Assembly (NCBI GenBank): GCA_964608315.1
Contig: CAZSNF010000019.1
Coordinates: 1 to 64,000 of the forward strand
Direction: 5' to 3'
DNA length: 64,000 nucleotides
Origin: VXPQ01 sp964608315
GTDB taxonomy: Bacteria > Bacteroidota > Rhodothermia > Rhodothermales > VXPQ01
The notes under the pieces were generated by a model. That model ran no database searches, was not told the origin of the DNA, and was given only the letters and a program-made list of their open reading frames with translations. Position 1 is the first letter of the stretch; each line of letters begins with the position of its first letter. Of the stretch, positions 27,844 to 36,219 are shown piece by piece. Position numbers and translations under genes: made by a program.

Positions 27844-30006
27844 TTACGTTCCAGCAAGGCGGGCCCGGTCCAGCGGCGTGAACTCCGGGCGGAACGCCCC
27901 CTTTTCAATGCGATATACGCGGTCGGCCCGCGACAGAAACGCCGCCGAATGCGAGGCCACGATCGTTATGCAATCCTGGCGATAGCGATCCAGCATATCC
28001 ATAACCTGCCGCGCCGTATCGCTATCCATGGCGGAAGTGGGTTCGTCGAGCAGGAGCACCTGCGGACCGCGAACCAGCGCCCTGGCCAACCCCACCAATT
28101 GCCGTTGCCCGCCGGAAAGCGCGGCGCCCCCCTCCCCCACGAGCGTCATATACCCGTTAGGCAACGGCTCGAAAAAATCGGAAAGCCCGATCTCTTCGCA
28201 TTTTTTTATGGCTTCCCGGGAATCGAGCGCAAGGCCCAGCCGAATATTGTCCACAAGCGTCCCGCTGAATATCCGGATGTCCTGCGGAACCACGCCAAGT
28301 ATATCCCGCCATCCGATGACGGAAAATTCGTTCCAGTCGCATCCGTTGACCAGCACCTCTCCTGATTGGGGCGTGGCGAGACGCTGCAACATGCGCAACA
28401 GAGACGATTTGCCGGACCCCGTACTCCCGACAATCAGCATGAGCTCGCCGGAATAACATGTGAACGAAACGTCGCCGAGCAGCGTCAGCTGGCCGGGATA
28501 GCTAAAAACAACGCGGGAAACTTTGAGGCGCCGGACATGGCCAAGGGGGCTTTTTGCCGCTTCTTCCTCCGAATCGTATTCGGGACGAAGCGAAGTAAAC
28601 TGGTAAATCCTGTCGAAGGCGACCTTTGCTTCCTGAAAATCCACGTTCGACGTAGCCAACGCTTGGGCGCTTGGCACAACCATCCCGATCATTTGCAGAA
28701 TAGCGACCATGGCCCCAAGCCCCAGGGCGTCGCCAAGGACAAGCGCCGACGCCCACGCCAGTACGCCCGTCGTAATCAGGGCGCCCACGATCGCCAGTAC
28801 GCCGCTGAACCGTACGGCAACCTGGCCCAAACGGAAAATTTCCTCCTGAAGATGGAGGTACGTATCGCGCATCAGGCGAGTAAACACGGCTTCGGCGTTG
28901 GCCGACTTGATGGCCTCGATGCCCCGAATGGCTTCAACGTAGCCGCTCTGGTTCAGCGAATGCGCCGTCATGATGCGTTGCTGTCCCTTTACGACAGGCT
29001 GATGAAAATGCCGCGACGCCAGCATGAACAGAAGAAGCGCAAGCAATACCGCCCCCGCGATTTCCGGACTGCGTACAAAAATGAACGTCATGCCCGCCAC
29101 GAGCGTCAGCGCCTCTATAACCACATTGCCCAGCACATGCGTTACGGTTTGCTGAAGTCGCTCGGTATCGTTGAGGCGGGCAATCAGGTCGCCCGTCTTG
29201 CGCGAACTGAAAAAAGCATAGGGCAAGCGCAGCAAATCGTCGAGAAATCGCTTCGTGATGCGGTTGTTGAATGCGCGCGCCTGTCCCAGAAGCAATGCCT
29301 GGCGAGCGATTCCCATGCCTCCCTGCGCCGCCAGCACAAGCAAAAGAAGCGTCAACCCCGCCACAAGTTGCTCCATATTCCGCTCTGGCAGGATATCGTC
29401 GATGAGGATTTGGGAAAAGAAGGCCATCCCAAGGCCGAATGCGGATACGAGACCGCCCAGCGCAACCGACAGCATCAGGGTGCGAACATCTTCGCGAATA
29501 GCATCCCGTAACCATTCTCGCTTGACCGACGCCCGGTGTTTTCGGGTTATGAATCCGTTATCGGGGCGCAAGAGCAGGAGCGCCCGACTCTCCCATATTT
29601 TTTCGAGTTCGGCGGCGTCGCGCCAGATTATGCCTGTTTCCGGATCGCCAATCAGGAACCGGCCCCCGAAACACCCGAATAAAATGACGTAATGCTGGCG
29701 GATGCCGTTCAGCACCACATGCAGCACGGCGGGCGCATCCAGCCCCCGAAGATCGTCGATCCCGGCTTCGTACGGCTCTGATCGAAGCCCGATTTGCCCG
29801 GCCGCCTGGTGCAGTCCAAGGAGCGTCGTGCCCTGCGACATGGTGCCGCTCAGGCCCCGAAGCCGCTCCATGGTTTCCTCGCCCCCGAAAAAACGTACAA
29901 TCCAGGCAAGGCAAGCAACGCCGCAATCGGACTGATCGAATTGCCGAACGATCGATTTGGTCGCTCGCCTCGTTATTTCCCGGCAAGCCTTGTCCTTTCG
30001 ACTCAT
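27844..30006 (-). CDS. C39 peptidase-containing ABC exporter (PCAT) for double-glycine leader peptides
   Basis: A 720-aa exporter expected to cut the Gly-Gly leader and pump the core peptide across the inner membrane. The N-terminal C39 protease is intact: Gln22 and Cys28 in RQFDQSDCGVACL, His105 in IRQHYVILF and Asp121 in LIGDPETG. A six-helix transmembrane domain follows (about 165-440). The ATPase has Walker A GSTGSGKSS (about 527), LSGGQRQ (about 627) and Walker B LLLDEPTSA (about 650). The start overlaps the thioredoxin gene's stop as ATGA. It is the last gene of the bacteriocin-type operon. No HlyD-type adaptor gene is nearby, so passage over the outer membrane would need a partner from elsewhere. 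Confidence 0.94.
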   Translation of the reverse strand: MSRKDKACREITRRATKSIVRQFDQSDCGVACLAWIVRFFGGEETMERLRGLSGTMSQGTTLLGLHQAAGQIGLRSEPYEAGIDDLRGLDAPAVLHVVLNGIRQHYVILFGCFGGRFLIGDPETGIIWRDAAELEKIWESRALLLLRPDNGFITRKHRASVKREWLRDAIREDVRTLMLSVALGGLVSAFGLGMAFFSQILIDDILPERNMEQLVAGLTLLLLVLAAQGGMGIARQALLLGQARAFNNRITKRFLDDLLRLPYAFFSSRKTGDLIARLNDTERLQQTVTHVLGNVVIEALTLVAGMTFIFVRSPEIAGAVLLALLLFMLASRHFHQPVVKGQQRIMTAHSLNQSGYVEAIRGIEAIKSANAEAVFTRLMRDTYLHLQEEIFRLGQVAVRFSGVLAIVGALITTGVLAWASALVLGDALGLGAMVAILQMIGMVVPSAQALATSNVDFQEAKVAFDRIYQFTSLRPEYDSEEEAAKSPLGHVRRLKVSRVVFSYPGQLTLLGDVSFTCYSGELMLIVGSTGSGKSSLLRMLQRLATPQSGEVLVNGCDWNEFSVIGWRDILGVVPQDIRIFSGTLVDNIRLGLALDSREAIKKCEEIGLSDFFEPLPNGYMTLVGEGGAALSGGQRQLVGLARALVRGPQVLLLDEPTSAMDSDTARQVMDMLDRYRQDCITIVASHSAAFLSRADRVYRIEKGAFRPEFTPLDRARLAGT

Positions 30007-30530
30007 AACGATTCTTTGCCGTCAGCGGCAGCCGCAATGTTTTCAATGGCTGCAAGACCCTCGAACGTATCGCGCAGGCGGCCGTCCGGGCCATAGACGA
30101 GCGTTGTCGGCACCATGCCGATGCTTAGCGTATCGCCAAGCACCGAAGCGGTATCCCGCAGTACGCGAAACCAGGGCACGGCGGCGATACCCGTTTCCCG
30201 GGCGAACGCCTGCACCGCGTCGCGCTCCTCCCAGGCTACGAAAAACACCTCGTGCTCCTTCAGAAGCATCGCCCTTTCGCTAAATGCGCGCAATTCCGCC
30301 CGACAGTATTCGCATGTGGTCGTAAAAAACGCGAGCACCACGCTTTGCCGTCCGTCAGAACGCAAGAACACCGGTGCTCCTTGCAGGTCCACGAGATGGA
30401 CTTCCGGGAGATATACGCGCCGTTCGGCAGCCTCAAGACGGCGGATTCGCATGTCCCGGGCCGCTATCCCAAGCCATGCGACAACGCCAAGCATCGCGAT
30501 TACGACCAGAACGGCCCCTGTCTTTTTCAT
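30003..30530 (-). CDS. TlpA/ResA-like thioredoxin-fold protein, membrane anchored
   Basis: A 175-aa protein with an N-terminal signal anchor (KKTGAVLVVIAMLGVVAWLGIA) and a periplasmic thioredoxin fold. The active site CEYC is at residues 73-76 (FFTTTCEYCRAEL) and the cis-proline loop is in GMVPTTLVYGPDG. It probably makes or isomerises disulfides in the cysteine-containing precursor peptides of this locus, as Bdb proteins do for sublancin. It starts 12 bases after the membrane-protein gene and overlaps the exporter start by ATGA, so all three are one transcript. Confidence 0.88.
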   Translation of the reverse strand: MKKTGAVLVVIAMLGVVAWLGIAARDMRIRRLEAAERRVYLPEVHLVDLQGAPVFLRSDGRQSVVLAFFTTTCEYCRAELRAFSERAMLLKEHEVFFVAWEERDAVQAFARETGIAAVPWFRVLRDTASVLGDTLSIGMVPTTLVYGPDGRLRDTFEGLAAIENIAAAADGKESL

Positions 30531-30542
30531 GGCGCGGCCCTG

Positions 30543-31217
30543 TCAAAAAACGGAAAGCAGGAAAAACGTGAGGGCAGCGATCCAGAGCGCCTTCCCGCCG
30601 CCGTACGAAACCGCCGCAAGGAGCGTGACGTTTTTCGGAGCGTCTTCCGTCGCGAGACGAATCGTGTACGCAAGAAGCAGTATGTACGCTACCTCGAACA
30701 GATTCAGGGCCCGCAGGAGATGGATGGCCCACAGGGAGCCCGCGTCGACTTCTACGAGGCTCAGTGCAGAAAGGGGATAGAAAAACGGATCCCCGCCTGG
30801 CGCAAGGAGCATCCAGAAAAGACGAACGACTTCCCCCGCAATCCACGCGATTTCGGCCATCATGGCGGCATGAAAAAGCCTGGAAAATCGCACTTTCCAT
30901 GAGATAATCGCTGCGCCGAGGGCAAGGCACGCCGCCGTAAAGCCAACCTTTGCGAGCACGAACAACGGCATCGTCGCGTACCCCATCCAGCGCAACGGTC
31001 CATGCGCCTGGGGAAGTTGCACAACGCCTTCTGCAGGCGACGCCGTCTGCACATATTCGCTGGTTATCCAGTTGACGGTCGCGTATAGCGACGCATAACC
31101 GAACAAGAGTAGCCAGAACATCCATTTGTCGGACTTTCCTCTGGGCTCGCCGCCCTGCGGAGCGGCCCACCCGCTGGAACCGGGCGCGGCTTGCGCCGAA
31201 TCATTTCCATAAGTCAT
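30543..31217 (-). CDS. Five-helix membrane protein of the bacteriocin locus (Yip1-like, possible immunity)
   Basis: A 224-aa protein from the ATG at 31217. A Gly/Ser/Pro-rich cytoplasmic N-terminus of about 30 residues precedes roughly five membrane helices: at WMFWLLLFGYASLYATV, MPLFVLAKVGFTAACLALG, MMAEIAWIAGEVVRLFWML, LNLFEVAYILLLAYTI and WIAALTFFLLSVF. The helix pattern with ALNLFEVAY resembles Yip1-like proteins of Bacteroidota; I am not sure of this. Its place between precursor peptides and export genes would suit a self-immunity or peptide-maturation role, but no motif proves either. Confidence 0.7.
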   Translation of the reverse strand: MTYGNDSAQAAPGSSGWAAPQGGEPRGKSDKWMFWLLLFGYASLYATVNWITSEYVQTASPAEGVVQLPQAHGPLRWMGYATMPLFVLAKVGFTAACLALGAAIISWKVRFSRLFHAAMMAEIAWIAGEVVRLFWMLLAPGGDPFFYPLSALSLVEVDAGSLWAIHLLRALNLFEVAYILLLAYTIRLATEDAPKNVTLLAAVSYGGGKALWIAALTFFLLSVF

Positions 31218-31366
31218 TGCAAAACGCTTCTTCTGATGTATCTGTATGTCGGGAGCATAGCCGCCGCGCCTCGTTCTCCGGCGGCGTATGGCGAAAAGGG
31301 CTTCCCCTGTGAAAGGCCGGCCCGGAATGCGGGGACGGATGCGGACGCACCCGCCCCCGCGATTCC

Positions 31367-31537
31367 TTAACTGGCGCACAGCACGTAGCACAACGCATAC
31401 CTCGCGCCGATCGGATAAAACGGACCCGGACCAGAACATATGATCAGGGCCAGAAGGCCGCGCGGGGATTTCCCGTCGCGCGGAGCGCGGGCGCCGCCGA
31501 GCAAGGCGGACATTCGGATTGCATTCAGGGTTTTCAT
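31367..31537 (-). CDS. Candidate bacteriocin precursor peptide C (56 aa)
   Basis: A short gene preceded by a very strong ribosome-binding site (AAAGGTGATC, 3 bases before the ATG at 31537). It encodes MKTLNAIRMSALLGG, a leader ending in Leu-Leu-Gly-Gly, then a 41-residue core with cysteines at 34, 50 and 54. Its C-terminus RYALCYVLCAS matches the pattern RYA..C...C.S of precursor B (RYARACRKFCGS), although the two peptides are otherwise different. It is 45 bases after precursor A and 149 bases before the membrane-protein gene. The leader is less canonical than those of A and B. Confidence 0.68.
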   Translation of the reverse strand: MKTLNAIRMSALLGGARAPRDGKSPRGLLALIICSGPGPFYPIGARYALCYVLCAS

Positions 31538-31582
31538 AGCGATCACCTTTGGTTTAGCGTTCAGGTTGGATAACGAAACAGG

Positions 31583-31807
31583 TCAGCTCCTCGATAACCG
31601 GCAGATCAGATAGCCTCCTCCGGCGCCGACCACCATCCCGCCGATGGAAATGGCGGTAGCCATGCCGCCCGAGGCAAGGCCCAGCGCAAATCCCGTGGCG
31701 ATCATGCCCGCAGACATGGAGGACGAGAACATCACGCCAAGCCGCGCTCCAATACTTTTGCAACCGCCGCCCGTGCGCTGCATTTGCTCGATGGTTAGTG
31801 TCTTCAT
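31583..31807 (-). CDS. Bacteriocin-type precursor peptide A (74 aa, double-glycine leader)
   Basis: The leader MKTLTIEQMQRTGG fits the double-glycine type cut by C39 proteases (hydrophobic Leu/Ile/Met at spaced positions, Glu7, Gly-Gly at 13-14). The core of 60 residues is small-residue-rich and amphipathic or membrane-active (MSAGMIATGFALGLASGG, ISIGGMVVGAGGG). It has 11 Gly+Ser/Thr-rich turns and one cysteine near each end (Cys16, Cys69), which could form a ring. GxxxG-type motifs as in class IIb bacteriocins are present. It lies 50 bases after the C39-like/glycosyltransferase gene. Confidence 0.85.
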   Translation of the reverse strand: MKTLTIEQMQRTGGGCKSIGARLGVMFSSSMSAGMIATGFALGLASGGMATAISIGGMVVGAGGGYLICRLSRS

Positions 31808-31856
31808 GGTTCTTCGTTGATTAAAAGGGTTTCGAAATAGCGCCGGCTCGACTGCG

Positions 31857-34067
31857 TCAAAACGCCCCCATGCGCGGAACGACCGCTTCGTCGATCCGCA
31901 TCTCGCGGGCGCACAACACGATGTCGAACCAATGCTTAACAAGTGTTCCATATGCGCCGACCAGATCGCGCAGGCGCGATCTGCGTTCGGCGACGCCGCC
32001 GACCAAATCGACCGGCGCATCGCATTCCTGCTGCGTTGCAAATTGCTCCAGCGCATCCGCAAACCGCCTCAAATCCGCCCGCATGGGCGGTATCGATCCG
32101 GCGGGACCCGACAAGGCATGCTCGATATGGAGCATCGACATGCCCGCGGATCGCTCTACGACGCCCCGGCACGCCATGTTGAAATCGGCTTGATCGAGCG
32201 AGGCGTACGCGGCGAGATATTTCCCGAGGTCGTACAGCCTGCGAGGAAGCAAGTCGGACTGCGAAGCGCCCCATTCCGCAATCAGTGCCGCGAGTATGTC
32301 GTTGGTCCTGAAGCCTTCGAAGCCGATCTCCGCCGGAAACGGCGCGCGTTCTTCCGCGGGGCGATGTCCAATGACGTATCCTCCGCAAAATCCCCGCAAG
32401 AGCGACGGAAAAACGGCGTCCAGCGTTGTGCTGAATACGCCGTCCTCGTTGCGTCCCGCAGGCATGAACGGAGGGAGCAACTCCCGATTGTCGACGCCCA
32501 TATTCATCCCCAGGCAGAACAACCCGTTGCCGATGGTGGGACGCGCCGTTGCGCGTCCCACCTCGCGGGCGCTCATGCCTTCCGGATAGCCGGCCCGAAC
32601 CAATCGCCCCAGAGAAGCCCCTTCGAGAAACAGCCTGGACACATTCGACGACGTCCCTGCGTCTCCTGCATGACCGACAAAGGTTAGCCCCACGCGACCG
32701 TTCGGCAAACGCCGCAAGAGCTGCGGCTGCGCATCGTCTACGACCATGTCGTCCCGGCCGGATTCCTCCAGCAAGCGCACAACCGAACGACCAAGCAGCG
32801 TTTCGTGCATTTCGACGAAATCCGCTTCCTCCGCCTGCTCCCAATCGCATGCGCCGAACCAGTACTCGTTGGGGTCCGCTTGCGAAGAAAGCGCGACGCC
32901 GGACCGGGCGCCCGGCGCCTTGAACAAAGGAGGGGTCGCATCATCGTCCACCTGCAGGGAGAGTTCCCCCGCCGTAGCCAGCAGCAACGCATTCCGGTTC
33001 GCCCCGTAATTCGTGCTGCACGCTTCGCTCCCGCAAAGCGCGAAACGCAATACGTCCGGGTTGCAACCGGTCTCGTCCGCCAGCGTGCGTATCAGGGTCG
33101 CTCGCCAGGCTTCGTCCAGATATTCCACCTCGCCGCCGATATCGTTTCGCAAGGCCTCAAGCGCAATCGCGAGACGCGCCTGTTCCTCGGGGCTCGAACT
33201 GTCCGCCACGACGAAACGCACAGATCGCCCATGCCTGGATGCATGCTCGCCCCAGGATCGCAGCGCGGCAAGCACGCTGTCCATGCGATGGCGCGTAGGA
33301 ATGCCGATGGAGGATATATGGCCCCGCTCTTCAGGAAAATCCGCACCGTTCACCCCGTAGCGCATCGCTTCTTCCCGTACGGCGGATTCCGACGTCAGCA
33401 ACCCGGATTCGGCCCATGCGCGCCACGTTTCAGAATCCACGGCCTCCGTAACGCTCCCGGCGAATTCCCGACGGATCCGGTGCTCGTGCGAAGCCATGCT
33501 CCGAAACCGGTCTGCGCGAAACAGTTGCTGCGCTTCCATTGCGCGCAATGCCCTGACCGCCCCTGTGCGTCGCGAGCGAACCAGTACGCGCTCGTTGCCC
33601 ATGCCGACCGCCTCCACGTCAAAACAGCGATACCGCTCCGCGGCGGCGGACGCCGAGGCGATCCGCGCGGGACCTTCGACATACAGCAACATCCGCGTAC
33701 GCCAGCAACGAGCAATATCCGGCGGCGCCATGCGGCGGATACCTCGCCGGGGATCGCCGATAACGTATTTCCCGGCCCGAAAACCGTAATACACCACGAA
33801 TCGGCCTTGCCCCTCCTCTTCGCCTTCCCAATGCAGGATGCCCGGCGCCTCAAGCGCTCGCAGGCCGCTCAGCGTGCCTTCGTACCCGCGCACGTCGAGA
33901 CCAGCGTCCGCAAGCGCGCCATACAGGTCCAGCATGGATTCGCCGAAAACATGAACCCCGACGCTTTCTACGCCGTGATAGTCCAGCAAGGCCGCCACGC
34001 AGACGCTTTCTCCCGAATGTTCTTCCATAACGCGAGCGAATGCCCGCTTGACGTCTTGCGAATCCAT
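31857..34067 (-). CDS. Fusion of inactivated C39 peptidase domain and GT2-like glycosyltransferase
   Basis: A 736-aa protein that probably modifies the precursor peptides. Numbering is from the ATG at 34073; I prefer ATG 34067, six bases after GGAGG. Residues 1-133 align with the C39 domain of the exporter (FVVYYGFRAGKYVIGDPRRG against YVILFGCFGGRFLIGDPETG), but the catalytic Cys and His are gone (GESVCV; QGRF) while Asp107 stays, as in leader-binding C39-like domains. Residues 150-205 have VRSRRTGAVRALRAMEA, unassigned. From about 254 a GT-A glycosyltransferase follows: SIGIPTRHRMDSVLAALRSW, FVVADSSS, YGANRNALLLATAG and the DxD-like VDDDATP (375-381). Later LPPFMPAGRNEDGVF may form the acceptor loop. 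The fusion suggests sugar transfer to leader-bound peptides. Confidence 0.72.
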   Translation of the reverse strand: MDSQDVKRAFARVMEEHSGESVCVAALLDYHGVESVGVHVFGESMLDLYGALADAGLDVRGYEGTLSGLRALEAPGILHWEGEEEGQGRFVVYYGFRAGKYVIGDPRRGIRRMAPPDIARCWRTRMLLYVEGPARIASASAAAERYRCFDVEAVGMGNERVLVRSRRTGAVRALRAMEAQQLFRADRFRSMASHEHRIRREFAGSVTEAVDSETWRAWAESGLLTSESAVREEAMRYGVNGADFPEERGHISSIGIPTRHRMDSVLAALRSWGEHASRHGRSVRFVVADSSSPEEQARLAIALEALRNDIGGEVEYLDEAWRATLIRTLADETGCNPDVLRFALCGSEACSTNYGANRNALLLATAGELSLQVDDDATPPLFKAPGARSGVALSSQADPNEYWFGACDWEQAEEADFVEMHETLLGRSVVRLLEESGRDDMVVDDAQPQLLRRLPNGRVGLTFVGHAGDAGTSSNVSRLFLEGASLGRLVRAGYPEGMSAREVGRATARPTIGNGLFCLGMNMGVDNRELLPPFMPAGRNEDGVFSTTLDAVFPSLLRGFCGGYVIGHRPAEERAPFPAEIGFEGFRTNDILAALIAEWGASQSDLLPRRLYDLGKYLAAYASLDQADFNMACRGVVERSAGMSMLHIEHALSGPAGSIPPMRADLRRFADALEQFATQQECDAPVDLVGGVAERRSRLRDLVGAYGTLVKHWFDIVLCAREMRIDEAVVPRMGAF

Positions 34068-34180
34068 ATCCATCCTCCACGAATTCCGCCGGACGACCGG
34101 CGTTTATTGCCTCTGGACATATTTCCGGCGAACCGCCGCCGTTCTCTCTTCGCTTGTGCAGCAAGAACACATGCGTCCGG

Positions 34181-34378
34181 TCACGAACCGCAGAATTTGC
34201 GGCAAGCCCTGGCGTACCGTCGGCCCGTAACCCAGGCCTGCGCCCAGCCGCCCTGGAAGTATCCGACGATGCTGCCGTACGCACCGCAACCGGTTATGAT
34301 GAACGGCGTCAGTTTGCCGCAACCTTCGTTGTTGCGGCCGCCTGTAATTTGCATTTCTTCTGCTGAGAGTATTCTCAT
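34181..34378 (-). CDS. Bacteriocin-type precursor peptide B (65 aa, double-glycine leader)
   Basis: First gene of the operon. A strong ribosome-binding site (GAGGTGA, 5 bases before the ATG at 34378) precedes the leader MRILSAEEMQITGG. This leader shares the pattern L-S/T-x-E-x-M-Q-x-T-G-G with precursor A. The 51-residue core has four cysteines (20, 31, 59, 63), aromatic residues (GCGAYGSIVGYFQGGWAQAW) and a basic tail (RRYARACRKFCGS). Two disulfides plus a glycosylated Ser, Thr or Cys would be the glycocin-type outcome. The core matches no bacteriocin that I can name. Confidence 0.85.
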   Translation of the reverse strand: MRILSAEEMQITGGRNNEGCGKLTPFIITGCGAYGSIVGYFQGGWAQAWVTGRRYARACRKFCGS

Positions 34379-34705
34379 GACGTCACCTCGCAATAGGTTT
34401 TGAGATAAAGCGAACCGGCTCCCGATCCGGCGCAAACGACCTGTTTCGGTTTTGCGCCCTTGCGAAGCCGTTCAGTTACGGGGTCTTTCCCCGTTTCTGC
34501 GCCTTAAGACACAAAAAGCGCCCGAATATGACCTCCCGGGCTCATTTTTTTGTCATTTTTTTCGCAGGCGGCCATCTTTCAGGCATATCTTGGAACACTT
34601 GATCTTGCCTGCGGTCGAAACGGAATGGATTCCGGAAATATGGATCAGGCGCCGTATTCCTCCGCAAGCGTCTCGCCCACCCTCTCTCTGCAAACGCTGT
34701 CCGCC
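34379..34705. other. Divergent control region of the bacteriocin operon and the VOC gene
   Basis: No gene seen. A 6-bp stem, 5-base loop hairpin (ACGGGG/CCCCGT) lies at 34478-34494, and two T-rich runs lie at about 34544-34562. The promoter of the precursor B operon should be here, but I could not fix its boxes. Confidence 0.4.
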
Positions 34706-35095
34706 ATGCAATCGCTCACGCCGAACATCCTCGTCGAAGCCATCGAGCCTGTGCTGCCCTTCTGGGTGGACCGCCTCGGATTTACCGTCGCCGACAAGGT
34801 GAACGAAGGAGATCGCCTCGGATTCGTTATCCTGACGAACGGCCCGGTCGAAGTGATGTATCAGACCCTGGAGAGCGTCCGGAACGATGTGCCGGAACTG
34901 GTCGATACCCCCCTCAGGGGCAACGCGCTGTTCGTCAAGACGAATACGCTGGAAGAACTGGACGCAATCGACGAGGCGCTGGCCGATGCGGAGCGGGTTA
35001 TTCCCCGCAGAAAGACCTTCTACGGAGCCGACGAGGTCATCGTGCGCGAACCCGCCGGCAATGTGGTGACGTTTGCTTTTTTCGCCGGGTCGTAG
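34706..35095 (+). CDS. VOC (glyoxalase/bleomycin-resistance fold) family protein
   Basis: A roughly 129-aa single VOC domain: NILVEAIEPVLPFWVDRLGF, then GDRLGFVILTNGPVEVMYQT and a last strand RKTFYGADEVIVREPAGNVVTFAFF. The metal ligands of true glyoxalases are not obvious (the usual Glu/His positions are partly replaced), so the substrate is unknown. ATGs at 34550, 34625 and 34640 would add residues unrelated to the fold, so I prefer 34706. It diverges from the bacteriocin operon and has no evident link to it. Confidence 0.75.
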   Translation: MQSLTPNILVEAIEPVLPFWVDRLGFTVADKVNEGDRLGFVILTNGPVEVMYQTLESVRNDVPELVDTPLRGNALFVKTNTLEELDAIDEALADAERVIPRRKTFYGADEVIVREPAGNVVTFAFFAGS

Positions 35096-35195
35096 GCCGG
35101 CGAACGCCTGCTGCTCTGCGAGTGGCGCGCCTGCAAGAAACGACGCCCTTTACAGGCGAATGCGGCGCGCCGGGCGAAGCGTTTTTGATCAGGCC

Positions 35196-35873
35196 CTAGC
35201 GTATCCCCAGATACGGACGAACGGCTTCCGCCCAGATAGCGTAGCCCGCCGCGTTCATGTGCAAGCCGTCTTCCAGAAAAATGTGCGGCGACGGTTCGCC
35301 GTCCTCGCCCAGCATCGGCGTGAAAACATCGATGTAATCAAGGTGATCCCGGGTGCGGGCGTACGCCTCGATCAGTTCGTTCGCCTTGCGCATTTCGTCC
35401 ATGAGCGAACGGCGGGCCAGACTCGGTTTGATGGCGATGAACGCGATGCGGGTATCCGGGAGCTGGTTGCGCATGAGGGAAACGAAGCGGCGATAGTCCG
35501 TAAAGACTTGTTCGGCCGTCTTGCCTGCGACCACGTCGTTGTCCCCTTCGTAGATCAGGACAAGACGCGGCGCATAGGGCGTAACGATCCGGCCCGCAAA
35601 GTAAATCAGGTCCGACATCTGCGATCCTCCGAACCCCCGATTGATGACCCGGGCGTCAGGAAAATCTTCTGCAAGGGTGGACCACATCCGAATGGACGAA
35701 CTTCCCGCAAAAAGCACGGCGCCCGCCGGCGGCGGATCCGTCTCGTCCATTTGCTCGAAAGTCCGGATAGCTTCTTCCCACTGATTTTGCGCATACGCCG
35801 GGGAAGCGGCGGCAAGCGTCATAATTCCGAGGAGGCAGGCCGGGACGATAGGGAATCTGGCGGAACGGTTCAT
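35196..35873 (-). CDS. Secreted SGNH/GDSL-type esterase
   Basis: A 225-aa periplasmic hydrolase with signal peptide (MNRSARFPIVPACLLGIMTL, ending AYAQ). All four SGNH blocks are present: block I FAGSSSIRMW (Ser in 57-60), block II RGFGGSQMSD, block III YEGDNDV and block V DGLHMN (Asp202, His205). The family removes acyl, often acetyl, groups from glycans, which fits the surrounding carbohydrate genes. Its stop codon reads into TAGGGCCTGATCAAAA, a sequence similar to the ends of the small inverted-repeat elements in this region. Confidence 0.9.
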   Translation of the reverse strand: MNRSARFPIVPACLLGIMTLAAASPAYAQNQWEEAIRTFEQMDETDPPPAGAVLFAGSSSIRMWSTLAEDFPDARVINRGFGGSQMSDLIYFAGRIVTPYAPRLVLIYEGDNDVVAGKTAEQVFTDYRRFVSLMRNQLPDTRIAFIAIKPSLARRSLMDEMRKANELIEAYARTRDHLDYIDVFTPMLGEDGEPSPHIFLEDGLHMNAAGYAIWAEAVRPYLGIR

Positions 35874-35952
35874 GGCTATGGACTGGATTATTTTTCTGAT
35901 CCTGCGAATGCGGCGGACGATTTCGTCAAGGCCTTGTTCGCGCTCGCGAATC

Positions 35953-36219
35953 AGGGCCTGTTAATACTATGCAGCAATGCTCTGTTCCGTCAGGCACGGC
36001 GTCAATCAAGGCGCGAGGAGTGAAGTTTGGTGGTTCCAAATGAGCGACGAGCAACGAAGAGTAACGCCGTGACCGGCGGAACCCGAAGGGCGGGGCCTCT
36101 TTTCCCGCCATGCGGCGTTGCCGCTCGCTTATGTGGCCGGGCCACACTGCGCTCGCGGCGCCTGGCCTGGCGGAAAAACAGGCCCCGCAGAGCGCCGCTG
36201 CATAGTATTAACAGGCCCT
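35953..36219. mobile_element. 267-bp MITE-like element (family 2) with perfect 23-bp inverted repeats
   Basis: The left end 35953-35975 (AGGGCCTGTTAATACTATGC...) is the exact reverse complement of 36197-36219. Inside is GC-rich non-coding sequence with its own partial inverted symmetry. There is no obvious target duplication. The right end supplies part of the stop codon of the next gene (TAG, 36218-36220). Confidence 0.82.
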
